Positions 23,924 to 32,360 of a stretch of 38,854 bases of DNA are shown piece by piece. This stretch comes from Gemmatimonadales bacterium. Its GTDB lineage: Bacteria > Gemmatimonadota > Gemmatimonadetes > Longimicrobiales > Gaopeijiaceae. The stretch lies in assembly GCA_007695225.1 (NCBI GenBank), contig REED01000062.1:1-38854 (forward strand). The letters run 5' to 3'. Numbering within the stretch: the first letter of the stretch is position 1; the number at the start of each line of letters is the position of its first letter. Under the pieces are notes generated by a model, which was not told the origin of the DNA, did not search any database, and saw nothing but the letters and a program-made list of their open reading frames with translations. Both the position numbers and the translations under genes were made by a program.

Positions 23924-25353
23924 GGTGCATCCTCTCCGGTCACCCGGGCACAGAGCGCCGGTTCATCGGGAATCCGACCTTCCAGGGAATAGAGGCCCAG
24001 GCGGGCCGCCCGTACCTCGGTCTGCCAGCGTCTGAGTTCCTCCAGCGATTCCAGCCGTGCCCGCCGGGCCTGGAGGAGACCCTCCAGCGTCCCCTCCCCC
24101 TCCTGGAAGGCCGCCTCCGCGGCGGAGACCGTGAGCTCCAGCGCCTGACGCCACTCGGCATCGAAGGCCTCTGCCGCCCCTTCCAGGGCGGCCAGGACCT
24201 GCCGCTGACCATGGAGGGCGGATGCCCAGATCACCTCGGCCCCCCGTTCCTCTTCCCGGGCGGCTCGGGTCCGGGCTGCAGCGGCCTCCACCTCCGCCCC
24301 CCGGCGGTCCAGCAGGGGAAGCTCGAACCCGATCCCCAGGGAGAGGGCGTGGACCCCTGCCTCCCGGCGCCAACCCGCCTGGGGGACGAGGGTGGGGACG
24401 CGCCGGGACCGGGCCAGGGCCTCCTCCGCCTCCTGCTGCCGGGTGAGTTCCGCCAGGGGGGAAACCGGCGTGGGCCCCCGGGGATCCTCCGTGGACTCCG
24501 GAGCCGCAGGGGGCTCCGGCCTTCCTCCGGGGGGGTGGGGGAGGGGGCAGGTGGCGGCGGGCTCCAGACCCACGGCGGTTCCCGGCTCGAGCCCCAGGAG
24601 GCGGGCGGCCTCTTCCGAAGCCTGCGCCGTCTCTCCCTCCCGACGGCTCACCAGGACCCGGGCCCGGGTCCATTCCAGGCGGGCCCGGGCAGCGTCCCCT
24701 GCGGCCGCCCTTCCTTCCAGCGCCCGGGCGGCCAGGATCCGGTGGAGCTCACCGGTGGCTTCCGCTTCCCCGCGGGCCGCAGCCAGGCGGGCCTCCGCCT
24801 CCTCGATCCGCACCAGGGCCAGGGCCAGGGCGCCCGTCCCCTCGATCCACTCCCGCTCCAATCGGACTGAGGCGAGACGGGCCTCGGCTCCCGCCACCTC
24901 CACGCCTCGTCCCCGGAGGCCGCCGAGGTGGACGGGGAGGGAGACTCCCGCCGTCCCCTGGATCCCCTCCCGCCCCGGGAATCCCGAGGTGGCTTCCATG
25001 GCCCCCAGGTTCTCCGCTTCGGCGAAGAGGGTCGGGTTCGGGAAGGCTCCCGCCTGCCGGAGGGCCGCCTGGGCACTCTGCGCCCGGGAGCGGGCGGCCG
25101 CCAGGTCGGGGGAACGGGCCTCCAGGAGCTCCAGGGCCTCGGCCAGGGTGAGACGGAGGGTGTCGACGGGGCTGGGGAGCGTCGGGCTTCCCGGGGGAGG
25201 GGAGGCTCCCTCCACCGGCGCTGCGGCCAGGAGCGTCCCCGCCGAGACGAGGGCCGCGAGGAGGCCCGTTCGGAAGCGTCCAGAGGCCCGCCGTGGAAGC
25301 CGCAGAGGGAAAGGGCGGCGGATCAGGGGGGGCGAGGACGAGGGAAGGGACAT
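23920..25353 (-). CDS. TolC-like outer-membrane efflux protein
   Basis: A 477-aa outer membrane channel with a signal peptide (about residues 25-48, LLAALVSAGTLLAAAPVEGA). Two OEP halves follow: LTLAEALELLEARSPDLAAARSRAQSAQAALRQAGAFPNPTLFAEAENLG starts the first, and ELTRQQEAEEALARSRRVPTLVPQAGWRREAGVHALSLGIGFELPLLDRRGAEVEAAAAR starts the second. Long Ala/Glu-rich helices lie between. The frame is open further upstream, but that part only translates the 12-bp tandem repeat, so the ATG at 25353 is chosen. First gene of the efflux operon. Confidence 0.9.
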   Translation of the reverse strand: MSLPSSSPPLIRRPFPLRLPRRASGRFRTGLLAALVSAGTLLAAAPVEGASPPPGSPTLPSPVDTLRLTLAEALELLEARSPDLAAARSRAQSAQAALRQAGAFPNPTLFAEAENLGAMEATSGFPGREGIQGTAGVSLPVHLGGLRGRGVEVAGAEARLASVRLEREWIEGTGALALALVRIEEAEARLAAARGEAEATGELHRILAARALEGRAAAGDAARARLEWTRARVLVSRREGETAQASEEAARLLGLEPGTAVGLEPAATCPLPHPPGGRPEPPAAPESTEDPRGPTPVSPLAELTRQQEAEEALARSRRVPTLVPQAGWRREAGVHALSLGIGFELPLLDRRGAEVEAAAARTRAAREEERGAEVIWASALHGQRQVLAALEGAAEAFDAEWRQALELTVSAAEAAFQEGEGTLEGLLQARRARLESLEELRRWQTEVRAARLGLYSLEGRIPDEPALCARVTGEDAP

Positions 25354-25463
25354 GGGCTGTCGTGGGAGGTCCTGGATGGGCTGAGCTCCCCGGATCCTGG
25401 AGCCCGCGACGAACGAAGGAGCCAAGGTGGCGAATTCGGGGCATGGGCGCGACCACGCCCCCC

Positions 25464-25511
25464 ATCGCCCCACCCATCGCCCCACCCATCGCCCCACCCA
25501 TCGCCCCACCC
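25464..25511. repeat. Four 12-bp tandem repeats upstream of the efflux operon
   Basis: ATCGCCCCACCC is repeated exactly four times with degenerate partial units on the left. It lies about 110 bp upstream of the TolC-like start, in the likely promoter or leader region. Open frames through it on both strands give only low-complexity peptides. Confidence 0.9.
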
Positions 25512-25605
25512 CTCGACCGGTAACCCAAGGGGACACGCGTCTCTTCCCCGGTGTTGGCGGCGGTCGCGCTGAAAGGCGGTGGACGAACGAGAAGGGGAGG
25601 CCCTG

Positions 25606-25850
25606 TCAGCGCCCCCGCCCGGTCCTCACCGGTGCCCGGGCGGCTCGGCCGGGGAGCACGCCCTCCACCACCGCCCCGTCCTGCACCACCGGGACCCCGT
25701 TCACGAGGACGTGATGGAATCCCACCGCAGGGAGTCCCGGGTCGGCGTAGGTGGCACGGTCCTCCACGGTGGCCGGATCGAAGATCGCCAGGTCGGCATC
25801 GGCCCCCACCCGGATCCGTCCCTTGTCCTGGAAGGCAGGGGAACCGGCGC
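25606..25850 (-). pseudogene. C-terminal remnant of a D-aminoacylase/amidohydrolase gene
   Basis: On the minus strand the frame ending at 25606 reads KGRIRVGADADLAIFDPATV, then about 50 more residues including VEDRATYADPGLPAVGFHHVLVNGVPVVQDGAVVEG, ending in PGRAARAPVR. This is the classic C-terminal end of N-acyl-D-amino-acid deacylase and related amidohydrolases. The family's roughly 400 upstream residues with the metal ligands are absent: homology stops near 25850, and the bases beyond, up to the plus-strand gene at 26069, show no related sequence. It is therefore a truncated relic. The remaining bases 25851-26068 hold only the probable promoter and Shine-Dalgarno of the next gene. Confidence 0.8.
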
Positions 25851-26068
25851 ATGAGGCAGTCCTCGGTGCAGGGTGGTGTGCAACGGACGCTGGGGGATGG
25901 GGGGTGAAGCGCGCCCATGATCGAGGAATCACTCCGACCCCCCCCGAAACTGCGGCATCAGGGGTCCGCTCCTACGTCATCACGCCTACGGGAGAGCGCC
26001 CCCTCGCCGGTTAACCTGAAGACAGGAGGCACGCAAGTCGTCACATCCTTCCGGTCGAGGAGGTCCCC

Positions 26069-27049
26069 ATGTCTGCACGGTCCCCGTCTCTCCCGCGCCC
26101 CGGTACCCGGCCTCGATGCCTGAACCTCCGCATCGGGCCTCGATGTCTGACCCTTCTGGTGGGGTCGATGGTGGCCGGTCTCTCGGGGACGGCTGTTTCA
26201 CCGGAGCCCGTGTGGGGACAGGGCGTCCCTGGGGGGGAACGTGCCGCTGGCTCCGGTTCGGCGGCATCCCCCCAAGGGCACCTCCAACGGCTCCTCCTCC
26301 TGAATGGAACCGTTCACTTCGGTCGGGTTCTGGATGAGGGTGACCCGGTCCGCTTCGAACTCACCGATGGGGAGGTCGTGGAGATCTCCCGGGAGCGGAT
26401 CGTCAGGATCGAGACGCTCCAGGGTACCCTGGAACTCGGCGAGTTCTGGCCGGCGGATCCGAATGCGAGCCGGCTCTTCTTCGCCCCCACCGGACGGAGC
26501 CTCTCCGCCGGAAGCGGAACCTTCAACGCCTACTACGGGCTCCTCCCGTTCGCGTCCATCGGAGTCACCGACCGGTTCACCATGGCGGGGGGGACGCCCC
26601 TCTTCTTCGGGGGCAGCGACGGTCGACTTCTGTACCTGGCCCCGAAGGTCCAGGTCATCCGATCCGACCAGGTCCAGGTCGCCACCGGGGTACTCGCCCT
26701 CCACTTTACGGGAGACTCGGACGACGGGACCTACCTGGCCTATGGCGTCGCGACCATGGGATCCACGTCCAACTCCGGGATCACCGCAGGGATCGGCTTT
26801 GGCCGGTCGGAGGGAAGCTGGTCCTCCCAACCGGCGCTGGTCCTGGGCGCCGACATCAGGACCAGCAGGCGGGTCAAGTTGATGACCGAGAACTACCTCT
26901 TCCCCGGCGGCGGCTCGGCGACAGGACTGGTCTCGGGCGGCGTCCGGATCATGGGGGAGCGACTGGCTGCGGATCTGGCCCTCGTGGCGCCCCTCGGCGG
27001 CGACGGAGGCTTCGTGTTACCGCTGGTGAACTTCAGCTTCGGGTGGTGA
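26069..27049 (+). CDS. Exported hypothetical protein with outer-membrane-barrel-like C-terminus
   Basis: A 326-aa protein with a signal peptide (about 25-50, ending near PVWGQG). Residues about 70-120 form a small beta domain (LLNGTVHFGRVLDEGDPVRFELTDGEVVEISRERI). The rest alternates in the manner of a barrel and contains FFAPTGRSLSAGSGTFNAYYGLLPFASIGVTDRFTMAGGTPLFFG, a pattern I recall from hypothetical outer-membrane proteins of Gemmatimonadota and Bacteroidota; the terminal NFSFGW with aromatic ending is typical of barrels. A good Shine-Dalgarno (GAGGAGG, 26057-26063) fixes the ATG at 26069. Function unknown. Confidence 0.75.
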   Translation: MSARSPSLPRPGTRPRCLNLRIGPRCLTLLVGSMVAGLSGTAVSPEPVWGQGVPGGERAAGSGSAASPQGHLQRLLLLNGTVHFGRVLDEGDPVRFELTDGEVVEISRERIVRIETLQGTLELGEFWPADPNASRLFFAPTGRSLSAGSGTFNAYYGLLPFASIGVTDRFTMAGGTPLFFGGSDGRLLYLAPKVQVIRSDQVQVATGVLALHFTGDSDDGTYLAYGVATMGSTSNSGITAGIGFGRSEGSWSSQPALVLGADIRTSRRVKLMTENYLFPGGGSATGLVSGGVRIMGERLAADLALVAPLGGDGGFVLPLVNFSFGW

Positions 27050-27100
27050 CCGCACCCGCCCCGCACCCGCCAGGCACCCGCCCTCTGGCCCTCTCCCTCA

Positions 27101-27147
27101 GCTGCCCCGGGTGCGGGCTCTTCCAGGGTATTCCCGGAGGGCGCAGC
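27101..27147. terminator. Possible hairpin between convergent genes
   Basis: GCTGCCCC pairs with GGGCGCAGC across 30 bases, with one bulge. It lies between the stops at 27049 and 27175. No T-run. Confidence 0.35.
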
Positions 27148-27174
27148 CGTTCAAGGACTTTCGATCGGGCTTCC

Positions 27175-27927
27175 TCACCACCCCTGCCACCCCCCGTTCA
27201 GGTCCCACCCCAGGGTGAAGAGGAAGGCGCGATTCCGGGCCTCGGGATCGTTGGGATCCACGGCCACCCGGTCCAGCCCCCGGATCATGCGGGCGTTGAA
27301 GGTGACCTGACCCACGGACCCCACGGTGAGGAGGAGTCCGCCGCCCAGGACGGTTCCCCGGTCGGCGCTTCGCACCACGTCGTCCGCTCCCTGGAACTGG
27401 GGGACCCGGCAACCGTCGCCCACCTCCAGGCTCCCGTCGCCTGAGGGGCGGATGGCGCAGTGGAGTCGCCAGGCCAGGGCCGGCCCCGCCTGCACGTACG
27501 CCGCAGTGCCCGCGCTGCCCACCGGCAGGTCCAGGACGAGGCGGGCCAGGACGGGGATCTCCAGGTAGTCGAGCCCAAACTCGACGAAGTCGGGGTTCGG
27601 GGGCGGGGTCCCGGGAAGGCCACCCCCCGGCTGCTGTGCCGCCAGGAAGAGGTCGCCCGTCCCCTTCTGCACGTAGGAGAGCTCCGGGGCGATCTCCACC
27701 GGACCCAGGCGGAAGAGGGTCCACCCCGCTCCCCCGGTGAGACCCTGGCGTTGCTCCGCGGTTTGCACACCCGACCCGGCCAGGTCCGACAGGGAGAGCC
27801 CCCCCCGAAGACCGAGCTGCGCCGAGGCGGAAAGAGGGATCCCCAAGCCCACCAGGAGGGCGACCAGAAGTCCGGTGACGCGCGCGGCCAGGGAGGCCAC
27901 CACCGGCATGTGGGAAAGAATAATCAT
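27175..27927 (-). CDS. PorT-like outer-membrane beta-barrel protein
   Basis: A 250-aa protein (244 if the ATG at 27909 is used). The signal peptide VTGLLVALLVGLGIPLSASA ends before QLGLRGGLSLSDLAG. The barrel strands that follow (EIAPELSYVQKGTGD, VEFGLDYLEIPVLARLVLDLP, AAYVQAGPALAWRL, VTFNARMIRGLDRVAV, RAFLFTLGWDL) fit the PorT/outer-membrane-beta-barrel family (PF13568-like). It is divergent from the ECF sigma factor gene with only 96 bp between, so it may be a target or partner of that regulator. No clear Shine-Dalgarno decides between the two starts. Confidence 0.8.
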   Translation of the reverse strand: MIILSHMPVVASLAARVTGLLVALLVGLGIPLSASAQLGLRGGLSLSDLAGSGVQTAEQRQGLTGGAGWTLFRLGPVEIAPELSYVQKGTGDLFLAAQQPGGGLPGTPPPNPDFVEFGLDYLEIPVLARLVLDLPVGSAGTAAYVQAGPALAWRLHCAIRPSGDGSLEVGDGCRVPQFQGADDVVRSADRGTVLGGGLLLTVGSVGQVTFNARMIRGLDRVAVDPNDPEARNRAFLFTLGWDLNGGWQGW

Positions 27928-28023
27928 GTTGTCATGCTCCGTCTGCGATGTGCATCTTGTCGAGAATCTTCCCCCAACCGCCGCCGCCCCCCCTTCGAAG
28001 TGCCTGAGCGAGATCGAACCTCG

Positions 28024-28605
28024 ATGGAAATCACGCGTCTTCTCCACGCCATGGAAGCCGGCGATGCCGTGGCCGCCGATGCCCTCTATGACTCCGTCTA
28101 CGGGGACCTCCACGCCCTGGCGGCACACCAGCGGCGAAGGTGGTCCGGCAATGACACCATGAGCACCACCGCACTGGTGCACGAGGCCTATCTGAAGCTG
28201 GCCCAGTCGGAGTCGCCCTCCTGGTCGGATCGCCGCCACTTCTTCGCCGTGGCCTCACGGGCCATGCGTCAGGTGCTGGTGGACTATGCCGAGCGCAGTG
28301 CCGCGGTGAAGCGCGGGGGAGGTGAGGTCCCCCTTCCCCTGATGGAGGGGCGCCTCGCCGACTTCCAGGAGGGGGGCGCCGAGGATGTCCTGACCCTGCA
28401 TGCCGCCCTGACCGAGCTCGAGGCCGAGCATCCACGTTGGGTGCGTGTGGTGGAGTGCCGTTTCTTCTCCGGGCTATCCGTGTCGGAGACCGCCGAGGTT
28501 CTGGACCTGTCTCCTGCCACTGTGAAGCGGGAGTGGAGCCGCGCCCGGGCCTGGCTGGGTGCGAGGCTCGAGGTAGATGCACCCGAGGTCACACCGGAGT
28601 CGTGA
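28024..28605 (+). CDS. ECF sigma factor, TIGR02999-like (Sig-70 X6) type
   Basis: A 193-aa sigma-70 family factor. Region 2 reads ITRLLHAMEAGDAVAADALYDSVYGDLHALAAHQRRR, then STTALVHEAYLKLAQ and DRRHFFAVASRAMRQVLVDYAERSAAVKRGGG, which is the hallmark of the TIGR02999 group. Region 4 is LELEAEHPRWVRVVECRFFSGLSVSETAEVLDLSPATVKREWSRARAWL in the order seen here. This group is usually paired with a TPR Ser/Thr kinase in place of an anti-sigma factor, and such a kinase follows 117 bp downstream. The ATG at 28024 is the family start. Confidence 0.93.
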   Translation: MEITRLLHAMEAGDAVAADALYDSVYGDLHALAAHQRRRWSGNDTMSTTALVHEAYLKLAQSESPSWSDRRHFFAVASRAMRQVLVDYAERSAAVKRGGGEVPLPLMEGRLADFQEGGAEDVLTLHAALTELEAEHPRWVRVVECRFFSGLSVSETAEVLDLSPATVKREWSRARAWLGARLEVDAPEVTPES

Positions 28606-28722
28606 GCCCACCGCGTTCCGGTTTCCGTTGAGAGGGTGAGGGCAGCGGCCCCATCGACCCCTTCTTCCTTCCGAAACGGAAAGCGGAGGGAAGCGGGCTC
28701 ATCCCACCGTGAGGGAGCTCCC

Positions 28723-31437
28723 ATGACGAATCCATCATCGGCACCCCTCGATGGGGAGGAAGCCCTCTTTTTCGAGGCCATGGATTGGCCGGAGGAGACC
28801 CGGGAAGCCCGAATCCGGGAGGCGTGTGCGGCCGACGAGGGGATGGCGGAGCGGGTGCTGGCCCGGGTGCGTGCCGCAGCTCGCGCCGATGCCTTCCTCC
28901 GCCGACTGGGGACACGGCTCCCCGGAGAGGCCCGGCCCGGGGGAGATGGGGAGTGGGACGGGGAGGGGGGAGCGGTTGCAATTGAGCCGCCGGTGCGCGT
29001 CGGACCCTGGCGCCTGGTCCGGATCCTGGGCCGTGGGGGTATGGGGGCGGTTCACCTGGGTGAGCGGGACGACGGGGCCTTCGAGCAACGTGTGGCGGTG
29101 AAGATCCTGGCGCCCACCCTGGGGTCGCGCATGGCCCGGGCCCGCTTCGACCGGGAGCGCCGAATCCTGGCGCGCATGGAGCACCCCAACGTGGCCCGTC
29201 TCCTGGATGGGGGGGTGACGCCTGAAGGTCTCCCCTTCCTGGCCATGGAATACGTGGATGGTCGTCCCATCGACCGATACGTCCGCGAGGAGGGACTCTC
29301 GGTGGACGCGCGGCTCGCCCTCATCCTGCAGGTGTTGGAGGCGGTGCGCTTCGCCCACGCCAACCTGGTCATCCACAGGGATCTCAAGCCCTCCAACATC
29401 CTGGTGGACGGCCGGGGGACCGTGAAGCTCCTGGACTTCGGGATTGCCCGGCTCCTCGGGCCGGAAGGGGCGGAGGAGCCCCCGTCGACCCTGACCCGAG
29501 GCGGAATGGTGGCCCTCACACCGGCCCATGCCAGCCCGGAGCAGCTCCGGGGCGAGGTGGTGACCACCGCCAGCGATGTCTTTTCCCTGGGAGTGCTCCT
29601 CCACCTCCTCCTCACCGGCGAGCACCCGTTCCAGCGAGAGGGGCGCGGGGGCGGCGAAGGAAGCGGAGAAGGGAAGGGGGGCAAGCGCGGGAGCGGGCCT
29701 CCCTCGCTGGAGCGGGCCATGCTCACCGACAATCCCATCCCCCCGAGCCAACAGGTGGGGGACCCCCGCCTCCGGAGACGCCTCCGGGGGGACTTGGACA
29801 CCATCGTGGCCACGGCCCTTCAGCCCTCGCCGCAACGTCGATACGCCTCGGTGGACGCGCTCCACGAGGACCTGCGTCTCCACCGGGCGGGTCTCCCCAT
29901 CCGGGCACGCCCGGACCGACTCGGTTACCGGGCCTCGCGATTCCTGAAGCGAAACGCCTGGGAGGTGGGGGTGGGGGCGGCCGGCATCCTCCTCGTGGGG
30001 ATGGGGCTCCTGGGGCACACGACCCGACTGGCGGCGGAGCGGGACCGGGCCGACGACGCCCGGGTCCTGGCGGAGGCCGAGGCCCAGAAGGCGGGCGAGG
30101 TGACCGCTTTCCTGGTGGATCTCTTCCAGGCCGCCGATCCCTTCGACGCCCAGGGGGAAATCCCCACGGCCCTGGATCTCCTGGAGCGAGGGGAAGCTCG
30201 GCTGGAGCGGCTTGCCGGCGAGCCCATGCTCCAGGCCGAGCTGGCCGGGGTCCTGGGCTCGGTCCACGAGAATCTGGGGCGTCACGACCGGGCCGAATAC
30301 CTGCACCGGGAAGCCGTGACGCTTCTCCGGAGGGAAGGCCCCGAAGGCCCGGACCTGGCCCGGGCACTCACCCGGTGGGGGGTGACGCTGGGCTCCCTGG
30401 CGCGAGTGGAAGAGGCGGAGGCGGTCCACCGGGAGGCGTTGGAGCTGGCCATCACCGCGGAGGGAGGTGGGGGCGTCGTCCCGGAAGACGCCGACGCACC
30501 GGATGAGGTGACGGGGATGGCCCTCCACAACCTGGGGGCGATTCTGTTGCAACGCGGGCTCCTCCCCGAGGCCGAGGAAGCCTATCGGGAGGCCGTTGCC
30601 CGGCGGTCGAACCGGGGAGATCCCCTGGAGGTGGCATCCTCCCTCCATGGGCTGGGCACCGTCCTCCATGCCGCCTCCCGTTTCCCCGAGGCGCTGGAGG
30701 CCTTCCAGGAGGCGGCCTCGGCCCGTGGCGCGCTTCTGGGAGAGGACCACCCCCTCACCCTCTTCTCCCTCGGGGGGGTCGCAGGGACCTGGAGCTCCCT
30801 GGGGGAGGTGGCCGATGCCCGTGGTGCGTACCTGGAGATCCTGGAACTCCGACGCCGCGCCCTGGGACCGGACCACCCGGATGTGGCCACGACCCTCCAC
30901 CAGCTCGCCATGCAGGATTGGCAGGAGGGCAACCTGGAGGGGGCCGAGGGCTACTGGCTCCAGGCCAGGGAGATCCGACAGGCGGCCTTCGGCCCGGACC
31001 ACCCCACCCTGGGCGGGATCGCCAACAACCTGGCGGCGGTGGCCCGGGAACGGGGGGATCTGTCCGGGACGGAGGCCATGCTCCGGGAGTCCCTTCGCAT
31101 CTACCGAGCCGCCTATGGGGAGCGCCACCCGGAGGTGGCCCGGGGGATCCACAACCTGGCCGCCACCGTGGCCGACATGGGCCGGTTCCCCGAGGCGGAA
31201 CGCCTCTACCGGGAGAGCCTGGCCATGCGGTTGGAGCTCCTGGGGGAGGAGCACACCGACACCGCCCACTCCCTCCACAACCTGGGACGGTTCCTTACCG
31301 CCGTGAACCAGTGGGACGAGGCCGAGGCCATGGTGGAACGGGCCCTGGGGATCCGGACTCGGCTCCTGGGCGAGGCGCACCCCGACGCGGTGGAGAGCGC
31401 CGACATCCTCCGGAGGGTCCGAGAAGCGAAGCCCTGA
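28723..31437 (+). CDS. Membrane Ser/Thr kinase with C-terminal TPR domain
   Basis: A 904-aa PknB-type kinase. The N-terminal 85 residues are an acidic helical lead (EEALFFEAMDWPEETREARIREAC). The kinase domain spans about 90-385: GRGGMGAVHLG, the VAVKIL lysine, HRDLKPSN (218-225), DFG (238-240) and an SPEQ activation end. One transmembrane helix lies at about 414-432. The rest is outside the inner membrane and consists of TPR units in pairs (HDRAEYLHREAVTLLRREGP, EAEEAYREAVARRSN, DARGAYLEILELRRRALG, EAERLYRESLAMRLELLG). It likely phosphorylates or senses for the ECF sigma factor upstream. The ATG at 28723 has a good Shine-Dalgarno (GAGGGAG). Confidence 0.92.
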   Translation: MTNPSSAPLDGEEALFFEAMDWPEETREARIREACAADEGMAERVLARVRAAARADAFLRRLGTRLPGEARPGGDGEWDGEGGAVAIEPPVRVGPWRLVRILGRGGMGAVHLGERDDGAFEQRVAVKILAPTLGSRMARARFDRERRILARMEHPNVARLLDGGVTPEGLPFLAMEYVDGRPIDRYVREEGLSVDARLALILQVLEAVRFAHANLVIHRDLKPSNILVDGRGTVKLLDFGIARLLGPEGAEEPPSTLTRGGMVALTPAHASPEQLRGEVVTTASDVFSLGVLLHLLLTGEHPFQREGRGGGEGSGEGKGGKRGSGPPSLERAMLTDNPIPPSQQVGDPRLRRRLRGDLDTIVATALQPSPQRRYASVDALHEDLRLHRAGLPIRARPDRLGYRASRFLKRNAWEVGVGAAGILLVGMGLLGHTTRLAAERDRADDARVLAEAEAQKAGEVTAFLVDLFQAADPFDAQGEIPTALDLLERGEARLERLAGEPMLQAELAGVLGSVHENLGRHDRAEYLHREAVTLLRREGPEGPDLARALTRWGVTLGSLARVEEAEAVHREALELAITAEGGGGVVPEDADAPDEVTGMALHNLGAILLQRGLLPEAEEAYREAVARRSNRGDPLEVASSLHGLGTVLHAASRFPEALEAFQEAASARGALLGEDHPLTLFSLGGVAGTWSSLGEVADARGAYLEILELRRRALGPDHPDVATTLHQLAMQDWQEGNLEGAEGYWLQAREIRQAAFGPDHPTLGGIANNLAAVARERGDLSGTEAMLRESLRIYRAAYGERHPEVARGIHNLAATVADMGRFPEAERLYRESLAMRLELLGEEHTDTAHSLHNLGRFLTAVNQWDEAEAMVERALGIRTRLLGEAHPDAVESADILRRVREAKP

Positions 31438-31571
31438 GGCCGGGCCCCAGGCGATGGGTCCGTGTGAGCCCGACAGGCGGGAAACCCCGTTTCCTCCGTA
31501 GCGACCGCTCCCGCCTCGGGCACGGTCCGGATTTCGAGCCTTCGTCCGTCCCCCCCGCCCAGAGAGGTCAC

Positions 31572-32252
31572 ATGCGCTCCCTTCGCCCTCTGTTCCAGTT
31601 CGCCTGCCATCGCCCCACCGCGGGCCTCTTCCCAGGCGCCCTCTTCCCAGGCGCCCTCCTCTCGGGCGTCCTCTTCTCCGCCCTGCTCCTTTCCGGTTGC
31701 GGGGGAGGGGATGCCGACCCGGGTGACGGCGCTTCACTGGTCGAGCGCTTCCTGGAGGAGGCCGCCGTTTCCTCGGGCGATGCCACACCTCCGGCGGATC
31801 TCTCCCAGCCCCCGGTGCCTGGATGGACGATGCTCCAGCCCGCTTGTCCCTTTCCCCTCCGGTTCCAGGTGCCTCCGGGGTGGGACCTGGACGAAGGGCA
31901 GACCCGCTCGAACCATGTGGCCCTGAGGCGGGATGGTCTGGAGGCCGCCGGCATCGGGATCTCCATGGTGGGGGGGGAAGTGGCGGTGGCCGACCGGGTC
32001 CGGGAAGTGGAAGCGAATGACCCTTCGGTGGTCCGCCTGGCCGAGGTCCGGTACGGGGGGGTCACCGTTCCGATCCATGGCGGGGGGGATCGTGAGTTCG
32101 TGCGGGCCTATCCGGCGGTGGCGGACTGGGGGACGGTGCTGCAGCAGGCCGTGGTTGAACTCCGGCCTGCACGGGACCGAGAAGGGGCGCCGCTGGCAGA
32201 CGAGGAAACCCTGGGCCGGATCGCCACCACCCTGGAGCCCAACGGGTGCTGA
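31572..32252 (+). CDS. Hypothetical lipoprotein
   Basis: A 226-aa lipoprotein. The hydrophobic leader holds two exact 15-bp units (LFPGA) and ends at LLLSGC (Cys43). The mature domain (PFPLRFQVPPGWDLDEGQTRSNHVALRRDG and later GTVLQQAVVELRPA) looks like a small PsbP- or DUF-type alpha/beta fold, but I recognise no family. It lies 134 bp after the kinase, with a good Shine-Dalgarno (AGAGAGGT) before the ATG at 31572, and may be the third gene of the sigma/kinase unit. Confidence 0.72.
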   Translation: MRSLRPLFQFACHRPTAGLFPGALFPGALLSGVLFSALLLSGCGGGDADPGDGASLVERFLEEAAVSSGDATPPADLSQPPVPGWTMLQPACPFPLRFQVPPGWDLDEGQTRSNHVALRRDGLEAAGIGISMVGGEVAVADRVREVEANDPSVVRLAEVRYGGVTVPIHGGGDREFVRAYPAVADWGTVLQQAVVELRPARDREGAPLADEETLGRIATTLEPNGC

Positions 32253-32302
32253 GCGACGCGGTCCGCGTGAGGGTCGAGACATGGGCGTCGGGAGCCAGAA
32301 GA

Positions 32303-32358
32303 GGGCCGCCGCCCCCCGCCCCGGAGCCGCCCGGATGCGAGGGACGGCGGTCTGGCCC
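32303..32358. terminator. Possible bulged hairpin between convergent genes
   Basis: CCGCCG pairs with CGGCGG, extended by GGG/CCC past a 5-nt bulge, in the 108 bp between the stops at 32252 and 32361. No T-run. Confidence 0.3.
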
Positions 32359-32360
32359 GA

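Noticed and set aside
25293-25714. Repeated peptides such as PTHRPTHR, MGGAMGGA and GRWVGRWV from the 12-bp repeat
   Set aside because: All are frame readings of the same non-coding tandem repeat, and none continues into a recognisable protein. The TolC-like gene starts downstream at 25353.
28735-31788. Minus-strand open frame of 1017 codons opposite the TPR kinase
   Set aside because: Low-complexity translation with no motif, while the opposite strand encodes a kinase with all catalytic motifs. It is a mirror frame.
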